Shown in pieces: positions 1 through 11,400 of a stretch of DNA of 64,000 nucleotides. The number at the start of each line of letters is the position of its first letter. Position 1 is the first letter of the stretch. The DNA comes from Xylogone sp. PMI_703. Lineage: Eukaryota > Ascomycota > Leotiomycetes. Below the pieces are notes generated by a model, which ran no database searches, was not told the DNA's origin, and worked only from the letters and a program-made list of their open reading frames with translations. The position numbers and the translations under genes were made by a program. The stretch covers positions 7,068,001 to 7,132,000 of the forward strand of contig JAJTUQ010000003.1 in assembly GCA_021399445.1 (NCBI GenBank), read 5' to 3'.

Positions 1-1782
1 GGTTACAAATCCCGTTTGCTGTCATATCTATCGCCGTTGTCGTTTTATATCGTAATATACTATTCTCCAGAATCCGTATTTTCTGAAATTTTTTCCGCAT
101 ATAGCATAGTTTCATGCTTCGTACGTGGGTACGTAGTACATGGTGCTCTGAGACTAGACTATTTCAGGATAAAACTAAAAGATAAGGAGGAAGGTGAATT
201 GGTGATTCTACGGCCATTGAATACGGTAGCTAGGCGGAGTAAGAAAGCAAATAGAAAGTGAATACGAGAAATTAGCAAGTCAAAGGTGCAAGATTGAGAG
301 TAGAGAAGACTACTTTATGATCACCGAAGATGGAAAAGAGAAAGCCCTAGCTCAGGGTGGCTACTTGGTGGCCTATAAAGCGGTCATGCATGACAAACTG
401 AAAGACAAGAGCTTCAAGAACACCAAAGAAGAGCCCCTCAAGGCTGCAATACGCATCTGCAAGAGGGCTTAAATCATGGCAAAATTATCTGGTCAGCTTA
501 AAAAATGGTAGTGGTCCTGAGAAGACTAGGAAGGCTTAAGATATGGTTTGGATAGACTGGGATATCCACTGCTTATGGAGACCCGGAGTTGCCTGCTATC
601 CTAGACGAAGCAATAGTCAACGCTCTGAACCATCCGAGCATTGCCCTAAGACTGTGTCGTAGTCTCCGTGGCGTCACATGCTCTACCAATTCGATACAGA
701 CAGTATCGACCACAGAGTTACTGGAGATAGAGAGCCTATAACACACATACTTGTGCGGAGGACTAGTGGTATTTGAAGTCCGGGTTATTTTAGGGCAACG
801 CTTGTATCGATGAGGCCGTCAGTAGATGAGGCGGTCCACCAATACACAAACAAAAGCTCCTGATCAAAGTGATGAGTGCATAGACGGCAAAGGCAAAACC
901 AGGCTCACGAAAAAGCGCACAAGTCTGATAAAATGAACAAGAAGCTTGACAATATCTACCGGTCGGAACATTCACCTTTATATCAACAAGCCCCTTTGAA
1001 CGCAGACGGAACCAAAAGGCGTCGCAGAAGACATCTCCGAAGTTGCAGATCAAGCAATTCCGCCTCGGATAGGTTCTAATTAACGGAATAAAGACCGATT
1101 AGGTTCTGGTCTAGTTCGAAGACGCACTTGATCTTACTCCTGCAGAGATTCGAGTGTCACGGAAGAAGGTACAGTATATCTATGGACAGCATTCACATCG
1201 GGATGACGCCTAGTGGACCTGATGGAATGACGAGACGTGTATCGACTCTGTAACTTGATCTCTCATTGTCGATATCCTGAAATATTTCATAGATCAGAGA
1301 ATTGACAGCAAAAAGTAATATGACAGCAGTAGTAGTAAAAATAGCAGGTTGTTTTATCTTTATAGAACCAGAACTGGTGGGCATTTGTTCTGAAAGAGGT
1401 GGTAAGAAATCATAGATCTTAAGCTAAAGATTTTCTAGCCTAGGGGTTTTCCAGTATTCAATGTGGCTCTGGTTTAACAATAGTGAGTAATTGAACTTGG
1501 TGTTTCTATGCGGCATTGGACGTTGATGGGTTTCTGAGGTCATTTCTGGCTTTAAAGTAATTATTGTACGTTCCAGAATCGGATTGGCGTGGGGCTATCG
1601 TCACCGATCTCTGTGGCGTAAGGGGGCGCCACGTGTGCCCCACAATCACATTTCCGGTACCTGGGCAAGGGTCCCGACACACATCCCGTCAACTGTTTCC
1701 TCCCTCCATTTCCATCCCTAAGAAACACAAAAATATCTAAACTGCATTTCTGCACCTCAACTTGCTCGATGCAGCTGTCTTA
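1..1782. other. Gene-free left flank and TED1 upstream region
   Basis: Only short unrelated reading frames occur here (for example about 50 codons from 317 on the plus strand). None resembles a known family or joins to another by plausible splice sites. The last 150 bases before TED1 carry a GC-rich near-palindrome around a CACGTG core and are probably promoter and 5' leader. The contig edge could hide part of a gene. Confidence 0.5.
1630..1635. promoter_or_regulatory. CACGTG E-box upstream of TED1
   Basis: A CACGTG hexamer sits about 150 nt before the TED1 start, in the middle of a GC-rich imperfect palindrome (GGGGC-GCCACGTGTGC-CCC). Fungal bHLH factors of the Cbf1/Pho4 type bind this core. 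Binding here is inferred only from the motif and its position. Confidence 0.35.
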
Positions 1783-3594
1783 ATGTCACTGTTCCGAGCA
1801 GTGCTTCGATATGCACTGCAAATTTTACTTCCAGTAGCATCTTTACTCTCCTTTTATCTGTATTTATACCCGGCGTTCCATGGTTGTGCATTTCCTTCCC
1901 CTGAAAACAATACCCGCTCTGCATTCCTCAATACAGCACGGCAGCATTTCCTCCCTTCTTCATACGATGAAAATATAGTCGCACCGTTTAGATTACTCGC
2001 ATTGGGAGATCCCCAGCTCGAGGGCGATTCCAGGATCCGCAATCTCGAGTCGGTGAACCTCCCTAATCTATCCAAGTTTTGGCGGGATGCCCTATTGCTT
2101 GAGGGCACTCAGCACTCCCCTTTACAACGATTACGACACAGTCTGCACGATCTTATAGACTTCTACCTCGACGATATACCGAAGGCTCTCGGAGTCTATC
2201 GTAAACGACTAGATCATGTTGGGAACGATTACTACTTAGGCCACATCTACAGGAGATTGCATTGGTGGTCCAATCCGACGCATGTCACTGTGCTCGGGGA
2301 TCTCCTCGGGAGCCAGTGGGTGGATGACACAGAGTTTGAGAGCCGCGCAGGGCGGTTTTGGAAGAGAGTGTTTCGGCATGCAGAGCGGGTTCCAGATGAT
2401 GTAGCGGCGTACCCTAGCCATGACTACCAGAGTGTTAGGCTTGGGCAGGATGCAGCGGAATGGAAGAGACGACTCATAAATGTTGCTGGCAATCATGATA
2501 TTGGATATGCGGGAGACCTCTCCCCCGAGCGTATGGAGCGCTTCGTTCGGGCTTTTGGAAAAGCAAACTATGAGCTCCGCTTCCAGTTGCCTCTCAGTCC
2601 CCAGGCCGTGAATAATACAGTTCCTGAAACAGAGGAGAACCTTTTGTCTCAGAAGGATACTCCCGAATTTCGCATTGTCGTCCTGAACGATATGAACCTT
2701 GACACACCAGCTTCGTCAAAAGACCTTCAAGACGAGACCTACCACTTTCTTAATGACGTGATCGATACCTCGTATGATGTCGGCCGTCCGGCTCACTTTA
2801 CCATTGTGCTGACTCATATTCCACTTTATAAAGAAGCTGGAATCTGTGTCGACGGGCCATTCTTCGATTTCTTCGATGAAGAAAAGTTTGCCTACGGTAT
2901 CAAGGAACAGAACCACCTTTCTGGCGATGCTTCTAAGAGTTTTCTGGAAGGAATTTTCGGAATGAGTGGAAATTCGGGGAATCCTGGAGGAGGTATGGGA
3001 CGGAAAGGGCTCATCATTAACGGCCATGATCACGAGGGTTGTGATATTTATCACTATATAAACCAAACAGTTGAAGCTGATGAGAGGAAGTGGGAAGCGA
3101 AAAAGTTTGTCGATGCGAGAAATGCTGGTATCATTGGCGCACCGTCAATACCTGGGTTACAAGAAGTTACGGTTAGAAGTATGATGGGAGACTTTGGTGG
3201 AAACGCAGGGCTGCTGTCTCTGTGGTTTGACCGTGAATCTTGGGAGTGGAAGTACGAATTCGTAAACTGTGCATTGGGGACGCAGCATATTTGGTGGGTT
3301 GTTCATATTGTGGATCTGATTACCATTGGCGTTGCGATTGCTTATGGGATAGTGTCTCTCATGACTCTATCAGTGCCAGTCAATAAGACAAAGAAGCTGA
3401 GACCATTAACAACCTTGACAAGAAGGTTGCCATATCCATTACTATCTCCTATAATGGAAGCACCGGAATATTTCTTCGGTGGCAATTCTAAGTTGAATGC
3501 AGCGGAAAAAGAGAAGGCGAAAGATAAAGTAGGATTGGGCGGAACCAAGTTGCGTATATCAACGAGCAACTCGTCAGCGCCTACAAGCCTGTAA
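1783..3594 (+). CDS. TED1: Ted1/Cdc1/PGAP5-family metallophosphoesterase
   Basis: Single-exon gene of 603 aa. The family is ER-membrane calcineurin-like phosphoesterases; yeast Ted1 removes ethanolamine phosphate from the second mannose of GPI anchors so that GPI proteins can leave the ER. Metal-ligand motifs are all visible: GDPQ (D76), GD (D173), GNHD (236-239), THIP (H345) and GHDH (414-417). An N-terminal hydrophobic segment (about residues 8-32) and one near the C-terminus (about 504-528) place the catalytic domain in the lumen between two membrane spans, as in the family. I chose ATG 1783 because the frame has no upstream ATG; the hydrophobic anchor begins right after it. GUP1, another GPI-remodelling enzyme, lies 25 kb away. 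Confidence 0.92.
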   Translation: MSLFRAVLRYALQILLPVASLLSFYLYLYPAFHGCAFPSPENNTRSAFLNTARQHFLPSSYDENIVAPFRLLALGDPQLEGDSRIRNLESVNLPNLSKFWRDALLLEGTQHSPLQRLRHSLHDLIDFYLDDIPKALGVYRKRLDHVGNDYYLGHIYRRLHWWSNPTHVTVLGDLLGSQWVDDTEFESRAGRFWKRVFRHAERVPDDVAAYPSHDYQSVRLGQDAAEWKRRLINVAGNHDIGYAGDLSPERMERFVRAFGKANYELRFQLPLSPQAVNNTVPETEENLLSQKDTPEFRIVVLNDMNLDTPASSKDLQDETYHFLNDVIDTSYDVGRPAHFTIVLTHIPLYKEAGICVDGPFFDFFDEEKFAYGIKEQNHLSGDASKSFLEGIFGMSGNSGNPGGGMGRKGLIINGHDHEGCDIYHYINQTVEADERKWEAKKFVDARNAGIIGAPSIPGLQEVTVRSMMGDFGGNAGLLSLWFDRESWEWKYEFVNCALGTQHIWWVVHIVDLITIGVAIAYGIVSLMTLSVPVNKTKKLRPLTTLTRRLPYPLLSPIMEAPEYFFGGNSKLNAAEKEKAKDKVGLGGTKLRISTSNSSAPTSL

Positions 3595-3721
3595 TATATA
3601 ATGATAACTCTGTTTAGAATTAATTACGACCAGAGCATTATTATACCTAGCCTAATGGATTCCCAATATTTTCCCAGCTTATAAATACATCAAAGTGAAC
3701 GGCAATGATTGAGCAGAAAGG

Positions 3722-4702
3722 TCAAATCTCCCAGTCCAATAACCTATGAACCAGATGAGTTTCAGACATGTCGTCTCCCGAAGCATCCCGCCTTTTCAGC
3801 AAGGAGTGGTCTGGGTTCCGCGCGTGCACCTCGCGCTCCAGATTCAAGAGTGTAACATCTACCCAATCTTTTCCATCCTCATCTTCATCGGCATCCCACC
3901 CCCTCTCTGGACCCCATGCAATTATTTTGTTCTTGAACTCTCCAAGAACTTGTAAAAGGCCCTTGATCATGTCGCCTCCTCTCTTTACAGAGCTCCAAGC
4001 ATCGAATTCCACGATCTTGATGGAGGGCACGTCGACCAAGACGTCATGTAATAGTGCTTGTGAGAATTTTTCATAAAATCCGTCACTGTGCCTGAACCCC
4101 TTGAAAATTCCATCGCTGGGGTCGCATTCTACAAACACCTTTAATACTCTCGCGTTCTTGCAGTCCCGCAACCCAAGCGCTGGATTTACAATCCATCCTC
4201 TCGGTGGATTATTCCAGCCAGGCCCGAGGCGCAACTCTAAAGTGGTGATGGAAGCCCTGTATTGTGGAGGCAGGCGAGAGAGCAATGGCTTCTTGGTTTT
4301 GAAGTATCGACCAGGATGTGTTGGGAAGAGGCGGAAGGTATGTATGCTAAAGAAGGCATGCGTAGATTCTTCATATACTTGCTTAGACACCAGGAAGAGT
4401 GCGCGAATGTTGGTGCGGCTCAAGACAGTGAATGTTGATGGGTCGAGGTCAATGACTTGAGGACAAGGTTGGAAGATCATGCAATATATCTTGTTGCGCA
4501 ATTCCGAGGGGAGCGAGAGAAATGGAAATGGCGCCTTTTTAGAAGCCCTAGATTCTTCACTCTCGTCCTCAGAAGGGTACGCGGATGGGTACTGAGAGGA
4601 CGCTGGCGTGGATAAGATACTGGCGCTCGGTCGAACTGCATTCGATGGGTTCGATGGGACTGGCACGACGCCAGAAGCGCCTCTTTTCACGGATCTGGGC
4701 AT
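3722..4702 (-). CDS. 2EXR/F-box-like domain protein
   Basis: Single exon, 326 aa, convergent with TED1 (127 nt between stops). After a low-complexity Ser/Pro/Glu-rich N-terminus (about 1-55) comes the LPSELRNKIY-type motif typical of fungal 2EXR (formerly F-box-like) proteins. It is followed by a segment with an LVSKQVYEES motif that matches the usual second half of this module. The rest (about 130-326) is predicted soluble without recognised motifs. The family is large and expanded in filamentous fungi; its molecular role is generally unknown. There is no signal peptide or membrane span. ATG 4702 gives a complete N-terminus. Confidence 0.8.
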   Translation of the reverse strand: MPRSVKRGASGVVPVPSNPSNAVRPSASILSTPASSQYPSAYPSEDESEESRASKKAPFPFLSLPSELRNKIYCMIFQPCPQVIDLDPSTFTVLSRTNIRALFLVSKQVYEESTHAFFSIHTFRLFPTHPGRYFKTKKPLLSRLPPQYRASITTLELRLGPGWNNPPRGWIVNPALGLRDCKNARVLKVFVECDPSDGIFKGFRHSDGFYEKFSQALLHDVLVDVPSIKIVEFDAWSSVKRGGDMIKGLLQVLGEFKNKIIAWGPERGWDADEDEDGKDWVDVTLLNLEREVHARNPDHSLLKRRDASGDDMSETHLVHRLLDWEI

Positions 4703-5279
4703 TTGTACTGACGGTGAGGAATGGTTTGCGATTTGATGTTTGAAGTAGTGGGGATGTTCAAGTAGAATGGAAGTATGAAGTCTGGCGCGTTATTTCAAAT
4801 ATGATTTCAAGATTATTCACAGAGTAGTAGCTGGCTATGGAGAGTTGAATCAGAGCGTGTGATCGATATGAAAAATATCGGCAAGTAACGGGAGATACAT
4901 GCAATTTGAGCGGTGCTTCGAAAAGCACCGCTCTAGCATACACTTCTTGGACTGGCCATTGTTCGTCTCCCCAGCTAATACAACTCTGTTCGTCCACGGG
5001 AAAAGGGAGCGTTGAGTCAAATTTCTTTGAATCTGGGTGATCAACTTTATGGAAAGAAGAGGAGAAGTGAGGGGAAGCTTGCTTTTAAAGCGCATCAGAC
5101 GACGCTAGAAATTCGCATTTGTGCCGAGCAGGTTACCGTAGAAGATAGTACGAAATTCTTTGGCGTGACCTTGCTCAAGAAGAAGTTGTGAGCGTCTTTA
5201 AGAAGTATCAATGCGACTCAACCAGGTCGTTGTCTCTTGTCGTTGAAGCTATCGATATTGTATCGAGCGCTTGGCCAGG
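4703..5279. other. Divergent intergenic region (F-box-like / TIM50)
   Basis: 577 bases between two divergently transcribed genes. No reading frame here looks coding. It contains a perfect 11-bp stem-loop at 4908-4933, described separately, and is presumably a shared promoter. Confidence 0.5.
4908..4933. repeat. Perfect 11-bp inverted repeat with 4-nt loop
   Basis: GAGCGGTGCTT and AAGCACCGCTC are exact reverse complements separated by CGAA. It lies 206 nt from the start of the F-box-like gene and about 350 nt from TIM50. It could act as a palindromic protein-binding site or as a structured leader; nothing in the sequence decides between these. Confidence 0.6.
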
Positions 5280-6963
5280 ATGTTATCAAGAGCTGCGGTG
5301 CGTTCGCTGAACGTGCCGGTAGCTCGAGCAAACGCTACTGGTGTTCGATTACCTTCTTCGTCATGGATTCGAGGCATGGCTAAAAACAACAAGCCAAATC
5401 TCCGCCCTAATAAGCCATTGGATTCGTCTAAAGTTACAAGCAGCTCAAGCTCAAGTGGATCTAAGCCGCCTGTTCCTCCGTCTGCATTTGAAGCAGCTCA
5501 AAAGGCTAAGGCAGAACGTCAAAGGGCGGCTGCAGAAGCTGCAGCAGCATCTCAAGAAGCACCTCGATCAGAACCTGAAACCGCAAGCGCTGCCAACTCG
5601 GAACAGCCCCCAAGTCAGCCACTCCCAGACCTCACCCAGGGTATTCCATCCACACTGGAATTCGAAGCTGCGGCTCGTACCTCAAAGCGGGATCACATTG
5701 ATCCAACAGAAGCCGATGAAGCTGAAGAACCCCACAGAGGCGGCCGTGGTCGTGGAGAGCTGCCCGCATCTGCGTATGTCTCCTCTTCAGAGAAGAAACG
5801 GGCTCGGTTTGCAAACTATATGTATGCTTCCTTTGCTGCCTTCTCTGTTGGAGCAACTATATATTTGGGAAGAAATTGGGAATCAGAAGAAGAAGAAAAG
5901 AAACATGCAGATGCTCCTTCTGGGTGGGGTATTGGTTTGATGTGGAACCGTGCAAGGGCCCGACTTGGAGATCAGCTTAGCTACTACAATGAACCTGCTT
6001 TTCGAAAACTACTCCCAGATGTAGACCCAATATTTGAGCGTCCGTATACATTGGTATTGAGTTTGGAGGATCTCTTAATCCACAGTGAATGGACAAGAGA
6101 GCATGGATGGAGACTAGCCAAACGACCCGGCGTTGACTACTTCTTGAGATATCTCAGTCAATACTACGAGTTGGTGATTTTTACAAGTCAACCATGGGCC
6201 GTTGCAGAGCCCATTATTCGAAAACTAGATCCTTATCATATCGTTACTTGGCCACTTTTTCGAGAAGCCACGCTCTATGAGAATGGCGAATATATCAAGG
6301 TACATATATATACCAGTAACCACTTCAGAAAATTAGCTTTTAGCTAATCATTTTCTCTAGGACCTCGCCTACCTAAATCGTGACCTATCTAAAGTCATTA
6401 TGATAGACACCAATCCAGCTCATGCAAAACACCAACCGGAAAATGCGATAATTCTGCCAAAATGGACTGGTGACCCAAGAGATAAAGAATTAATTTCACT
6501 AATACCTTTCCTTGAATATATCCACACTATGGCCTATCCCGATGTCCGCAAAACTCTAAAATCATTTGAAGGAAGTCACATACCAACTGAATTTGCTCGT
6601 CGGGAAGCCATTGCACGGAAGAAGTTCCAGGAACAACTTGCTGAAGAACAGAAAAAGCGGCCAAAGAGATCTGGCTTAGGCCTTCTTACCAATGCACTCG
6701 GTGTGAAGCAAGGATCGATGATGATAGATCCCACAGAGCAATCAACTGCTGATGCCCTTGCTCAAGGAAAGATGTTACAGGACATAGCTCGCGAAAGAGG
6801 ACAGCGAAACTATGAAGCGTTAGAGAAGGAGATTCGCGAAAATGGCGAGAAGTGGCTGAAAGAAGAGGCAGCAGCTGAGGAAAAGGCAAAAGAAGAAGGC
6901 ATGAAGGCAATGAAATCCGGATTTACAGGTTGGTTTGGCGGGCCGGGACAAAGCTCAGCCTAG
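5280..6963 (+). CDS. TIM50: Mitochondrial import inner membrane translocase subunit Tim50
   Basis: Exons 5280-6299 and 6361-6963 (intron 61 nt, GTACAT...CTAG); 540 aa. Tim50 is the receptor of the TIM23 complex that hands presequences from the outer-membrane TOM complex to the channel. The N-terminus is Arg/Ser-rich without acidic residues, as in a cleavable presequence. A low-complexity Ala/Gln/Pro/Ser region follows, then a single membrane span (about 181-198), then an FCP1-like domain from about residue 255. The FCP1 motif reads LSLEDLLIHSEW, so the phosphatase aspartates are replaced. That is the normal state in Tim50 and indicates a binding rather than catalytic domain. A charged Glu/Lys-rich tail ends the protein. 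ATG 5280 is the first in-frame ATG. Confidence 0.94.
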
Positions 6964-7681
6964 ATGATGTGATGTTTATGTGACGCTATTGTATAAGGTA
7001 TCCTGCTATTTGCTGGGTTAAGGTATGGGTTGGCATATGCATTTTCTCTCCTCTTCTTGGTAAGCATAAATGCGATGAACGGGAGGGACAAAGCGCTTGA
7101 ACTCTGGGTGGGTAGGCTCAGATGTATATTAGATGTTACGAATAATTGACCTTGGGTTGGCCAAGCTGGTAGAGGCCATGATGCTATCAACTATTCGTAT
7201 CTCTCCGTGACTTCGCCTCCTCCTATAATGATCCGCTTGCATCCCCAGGCTCCAGGTATGTGTTTCCTCGCTTTTGTTCACCAAAGTCTAGTTCATAGTG
7301 ACAGTAAGATAAATAGGTATACAATAATATTACCAGGACAAAAAAGTCAGCAGGCATTTAGTTTACATCTAATACGCTCACACAACAAACCTTACTGCTC
7401 AATCACATCTGCAAGACGCATTTGGTGGTCGCGGCAGAACGTCTATTATCCCAAACCTATGCTCCTTCACACCAATATCAATGTCATGTCCATAACCATA
7501 TCCCTATCCGTATTTCCCTTAAAATTCTTTCTATGCCCATTAACTTTCCATGCCCAACAGGTACCCAAAAACACGAGGCTAAAAGACAGTTAACAAAAAG
7601 ACAACAAAACTCCCTTAGTAACTTTTCCTTTCCCAAAGCCATCTTTACTGTTTATCTAAACAAAATCATTGGTCGTGTTTT
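6964..7681. other. Intergenic region between TIM50 and the Clr5-like gene
   Basis: Convergent 3' ends face each other across about 720 bases of AT-rich sequence. Long frames exist on the plus strand but are biased toward Phe/Leu/Ser and show no family features; they partly overlap the minus-strand gene next door. I see no gene here. Confidence 0.5.
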
Positions 7682-8499
7682 TTACTCTTTTTTTGCATCG
7701 CTACGTTTGGTGATGCTTTTCTTTTTCTTTGCATCATCCTTGCCTCGAATTGGCGTACTAAGTTTCTGTTTGAGTCGTCGCCTGTTGAGAAAATTAGCCA
7801 TACTGTATTTCTTTGAGGTGTCTCAGGTGGGGGAGAATGGTGAACGTGGAAGGCAAAAGGCGAGAGCATCACCATTGGCCGAAGGAAGTGATCATCACTC
7901 ACCTCTGGGCTTCATGCCCATTCAATGCCAAACCCATAGCAACTCGTTCATACCTCTGGTCCTCTGTCCAGTAGACCTCTAGTTGGCTTGGCCCTCGTGG
8001 TATGTAACCTAAATGCATTCTTGATTCATGACATTGCTCGCCATGATAACACATGACCTTCAAGAGGTCAGCGGAGGGATGTTTGTCATCAGGATTTTCC
8101 GATTTTTTCCAAGATTTGAATCCAGCAGCATCCAAGGACGATGATTTTCGATTTGAAGAACGGCGAAGGAGATCTTTCTCATATAGATTCCTAATCGGGT
8201 AGCCATCGACATTCGGATAGCAATGGAATGATTGCAGCGTTGTGGAAGAACGTGAGGATGGAGTAACCAAAGACCATGAGGCAAGACAACGATGGAGCTG
8301 GGCTACCCTATTACGATGTCAAACATGCGTGATCACTGGTTCCGGAGAACACTAACGTTATCTGAAATCCACGGCCTCCGAGGATACTGACGATCTCCTC
8401 TTCTGACTTGCATTCTTGCACATATAACTTAGTGATCCAAGAGCGATGAATGTTGAGGATCTGCTCCAATGTGAATTGGACGTTCTCAATCTCCATCAT
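7682..8499 (-). CDS. Small Clr5-domain-like protein
   Basis: Three exons on the minus strand: 8499-8357, 8307-7903 and 7781-7682, giving 215 aa. Donors read GTTAGT and GTGAGT; acceptors are AATAG and TTTCTCAACAG behind a CTAAT-type branch. All three junctions keep frame. The N-terminal 65 residues have the pattern of the fungal Clr5 module: a helix with W-I-T-K-L-Y, then EEI...L..RGF.IT, then QL...L.SW.L. Clr5 modules are small helical domains at the N-terminus of many fungal proteins and are suspected of DNA or chromatin association. The last exon is strongly basic (KKKK, KR, KK), consistent with nuclear targeting. No other domain is recognised. The Clr5 assignment is by eye; the exon model is better supported than the name. 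Confidence 0.6.
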
Positions 8500-11400
8500 G
8501 CAGACATAATATCCGGTAGACTGGAGCTATGGGATCGGTAGTATGGAGGACATGCAAGGAAATCAACGGCCGAATTCCTTCGTTGGGAACTGGGTCGCTA
8601 TTTAAAGCCTCGATTGTCTAACCTCACTACGAACGGTTACTGCTAGAATATATGCAGGCCAACACAGAATTAGAATGGAAGGGGGGTGATCCTATGCAGC
8701 TGACCGCCAATCTCAGGAACTATAGGCCTAACAGCATGAAAGCCAACCGCTAGCCATGAAACAGGGCAACATTGAGTTTGCACATTAGAAGGGTGATTAC
8801 GGGTGAGTAGGATCCATTGGCTACGATGCTACGCCTTGGAAGCCCTGTAGAGAAGGGAGGGTCAGATACAGCCTGGGGGCCCTTTATGTACCGTGGCCAT
8901 GGACTTGGGACGGTTTATGGGCTGAGACTATGAACAATGGCGTTCAAGGCTGAGGACCGGATTATTTGATCCGACGGCATGAGACCCTGATCTGTACTCG
9001 ATATCTCGGCTTCGCAAGAGATACGATACTGCCTGGTGATGGAGGAATCGTATATGCAACTGCCGTGATAACCCATGCTTTGACACGGTGGATTCGATGT
9101 GGGTCAGAACCTAGACATGCTGTCCTAACCTACATGCTGGACAAGATCCCGGTGGGTATTCCTTGAAGGTTGGGGGCAGACGAATACTTTTAACCAAGAA
9201 TCCTTGACCGGGGAGATACTGAGTGCTGACCGTTTGTGGATGGTTGTTTCATGCCTTCACAGGTTATCCAGAGTAACAGTGCCGGAAGGCGACGCCTTGT
9301 GGAATGAATGCTACAGAGTGCGCTACTATTACAGCACCCATAAAGGGCTAGGATTTTAAGAGGAATGACCGTTATCCAAATATGGCATCTCCCGCTAGCG
9401 ATTATTGCGTCCTGGAATACTCCGTACTTAGGTAAGGAATGGAGGGTGGCTTCTATCAGAGAATGGCTACTAAGCATTCAGGTTATCCTTCGGGGCATCT
9501 GGACGGGTGCCGCAATAATGGGTAATAATACTACCCTATTTGGTGACACAAAAGTCCAGACACTAAACGCAACACTTATTTCAGCCCTCTGAGTAATATT
9601 AATTTCCCTGGGGCACAATAACCCGTATCGGGGGAATTCAACTCCTAGTCCAGAAAGGCTTGAGAGGTAATTGTGACGGAAACAAAAGGCGATCTAGGGT
9701 GGGCTGGATACGATCCAGACTTAATCCCGAAATAACAACACCCTCAAGATGAGCGATTTTGTTTCAAGCTACGGGCTTCGAGTCCCCGGGCAGCTGTAGA
9801 GTATGGTTGTGTGTTGTCTCAGCATGTTATGCGCGGTGGCATAGATCAACTAAACAGACACGAAGCCAGAGCATGACTATTTCGCAATGACTGCGGTAGG
9901 TGCAACCTACTTTACAGACTTGGCCTATTACAGTACTGTCATATCCACGAACACAAGCAAAGCGCTAATACAGAAAATAGTAAGTATATATTTCCTATTT
10001 TATGTTTTCCTAGACGGTTTACTACGAGGACTGTTGAGTGTATATCTCATGTGCTTTCTTTAGTGCTTCCTGCTTTCTAACAACATGGCTCTACAGAAAC
10101 ACTTCTGGTGGCGCTCTGTGAGGATCAGCAAGAGAACGCAAACACAGGCCTAGCATTGCGACGCGGGTGCGGGCATTGCGGGTGCTTCCACAACCCCCAA
10201 TAATTCCCCTGCGTAATTGTGGAGTTTATTGTGATATTAAGATCCACAAGCCGAGCGATTGATCAACGGAAGCTTCGGATTCCAACGCTGGTACGGCTCG
10301 GGACTCCCATGCTTTCGGTAGCAGGCCGTGCAGGCGTGGCAGAAGAGCTCCTCCAACTCCGCCGTGATGTGGCAGCCGAAGCATGAGAAGATGCCATCAT
10401 CTCCGTACGGGTCATGATTGGACTGTGGCAGAGTCCAACAATGCAAGTTCTCCACTTGTGCCAGGATTCAGTGCTGTTGCTTTAAGGCAACCAACGCCAG
10501 TTGCTCTCACAGTTTACAGTCGGATTATTTGATCTGCAGAGTAGCCAGAGTCACATTAGACGAGCGTTGATACACTGCCAAGCATTGAAGCGGCCAGAGA
10601 CCCCAAAAGAAATATACATCTAGATACATCCAACAGATGCCGTTGAAGGATTCCTGTAACTGATTGATACAGGATTCTCACCTCATACTATCCCCAAGAC
10701 AGTCACCCCTTTTCGTAGATCTCTGTTCCAAACAACCTTGGGAGCCACGTGGCAGGCACATGGCGCCAAGAAATCATGCAGAAGCAATATTTCTGCAAGG
10801 GACCGCGTATGCCAGTTGTTTGGAAGCTTTGGGCGTGTGAATAGAGCCGAAGAGCTCCAAACCAATGCCCTGATTCTGGGGCATGGTGTAGAGCCAAACG
10901 AACAGCCCTAATCAGTACTGCATCTATCTCTACGGAGCATCTATGGAGCATCTCGGTTGTGATATCGTCGGGGAATTTGTTCTTGGACTCCGTTTAGACC
11001 AGCGTCCAGCCCGCAAAGCGGCTTGCATCCTATCACGCCTATCCAACAAGGACCACTGCGGCTCGCCTGCCCAGGATGGATTGCAGCAACGGATCCAAGG
11101 GACGGGGATCTGGTAATGAAACAGTTCTCAGACGCTTATGCTTATGACAACGACATTACGGTATGCAACACCACTCGCACTGTTCACTGGTTCCTAGAAC
11201 CTCGATCCTGCAGCTTTCTCAGGGGAGTGTATATGTGGGCAACACCCAGGATCTAGGAATACGGTTGTTATTGGCATTCTTCTATGCCAACCATGCATTG
11301 CTCTCGTCAGCCAAAGGGACAGGTCAGTCAGATCGAACCCTGTCGCCGACTGGGACAGATATCGGATAACCCTGCCATCAACTGCCGTGTAACTGGCCAA

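Noticed and set aside
7422..7982. Plus-strand frame of 186 codons
   Set aside because: Phe/Leu/Ser-rich low-information translation that overlaps the better-supported minus-strand Clr5-like gene.
9771..9800. tRNA-like T-arm (GGGCTTCGAGTCCC)
   Set aside because: No matching D-arm, anticodon arm or acceptor stem lies in the preceding 60 bases.
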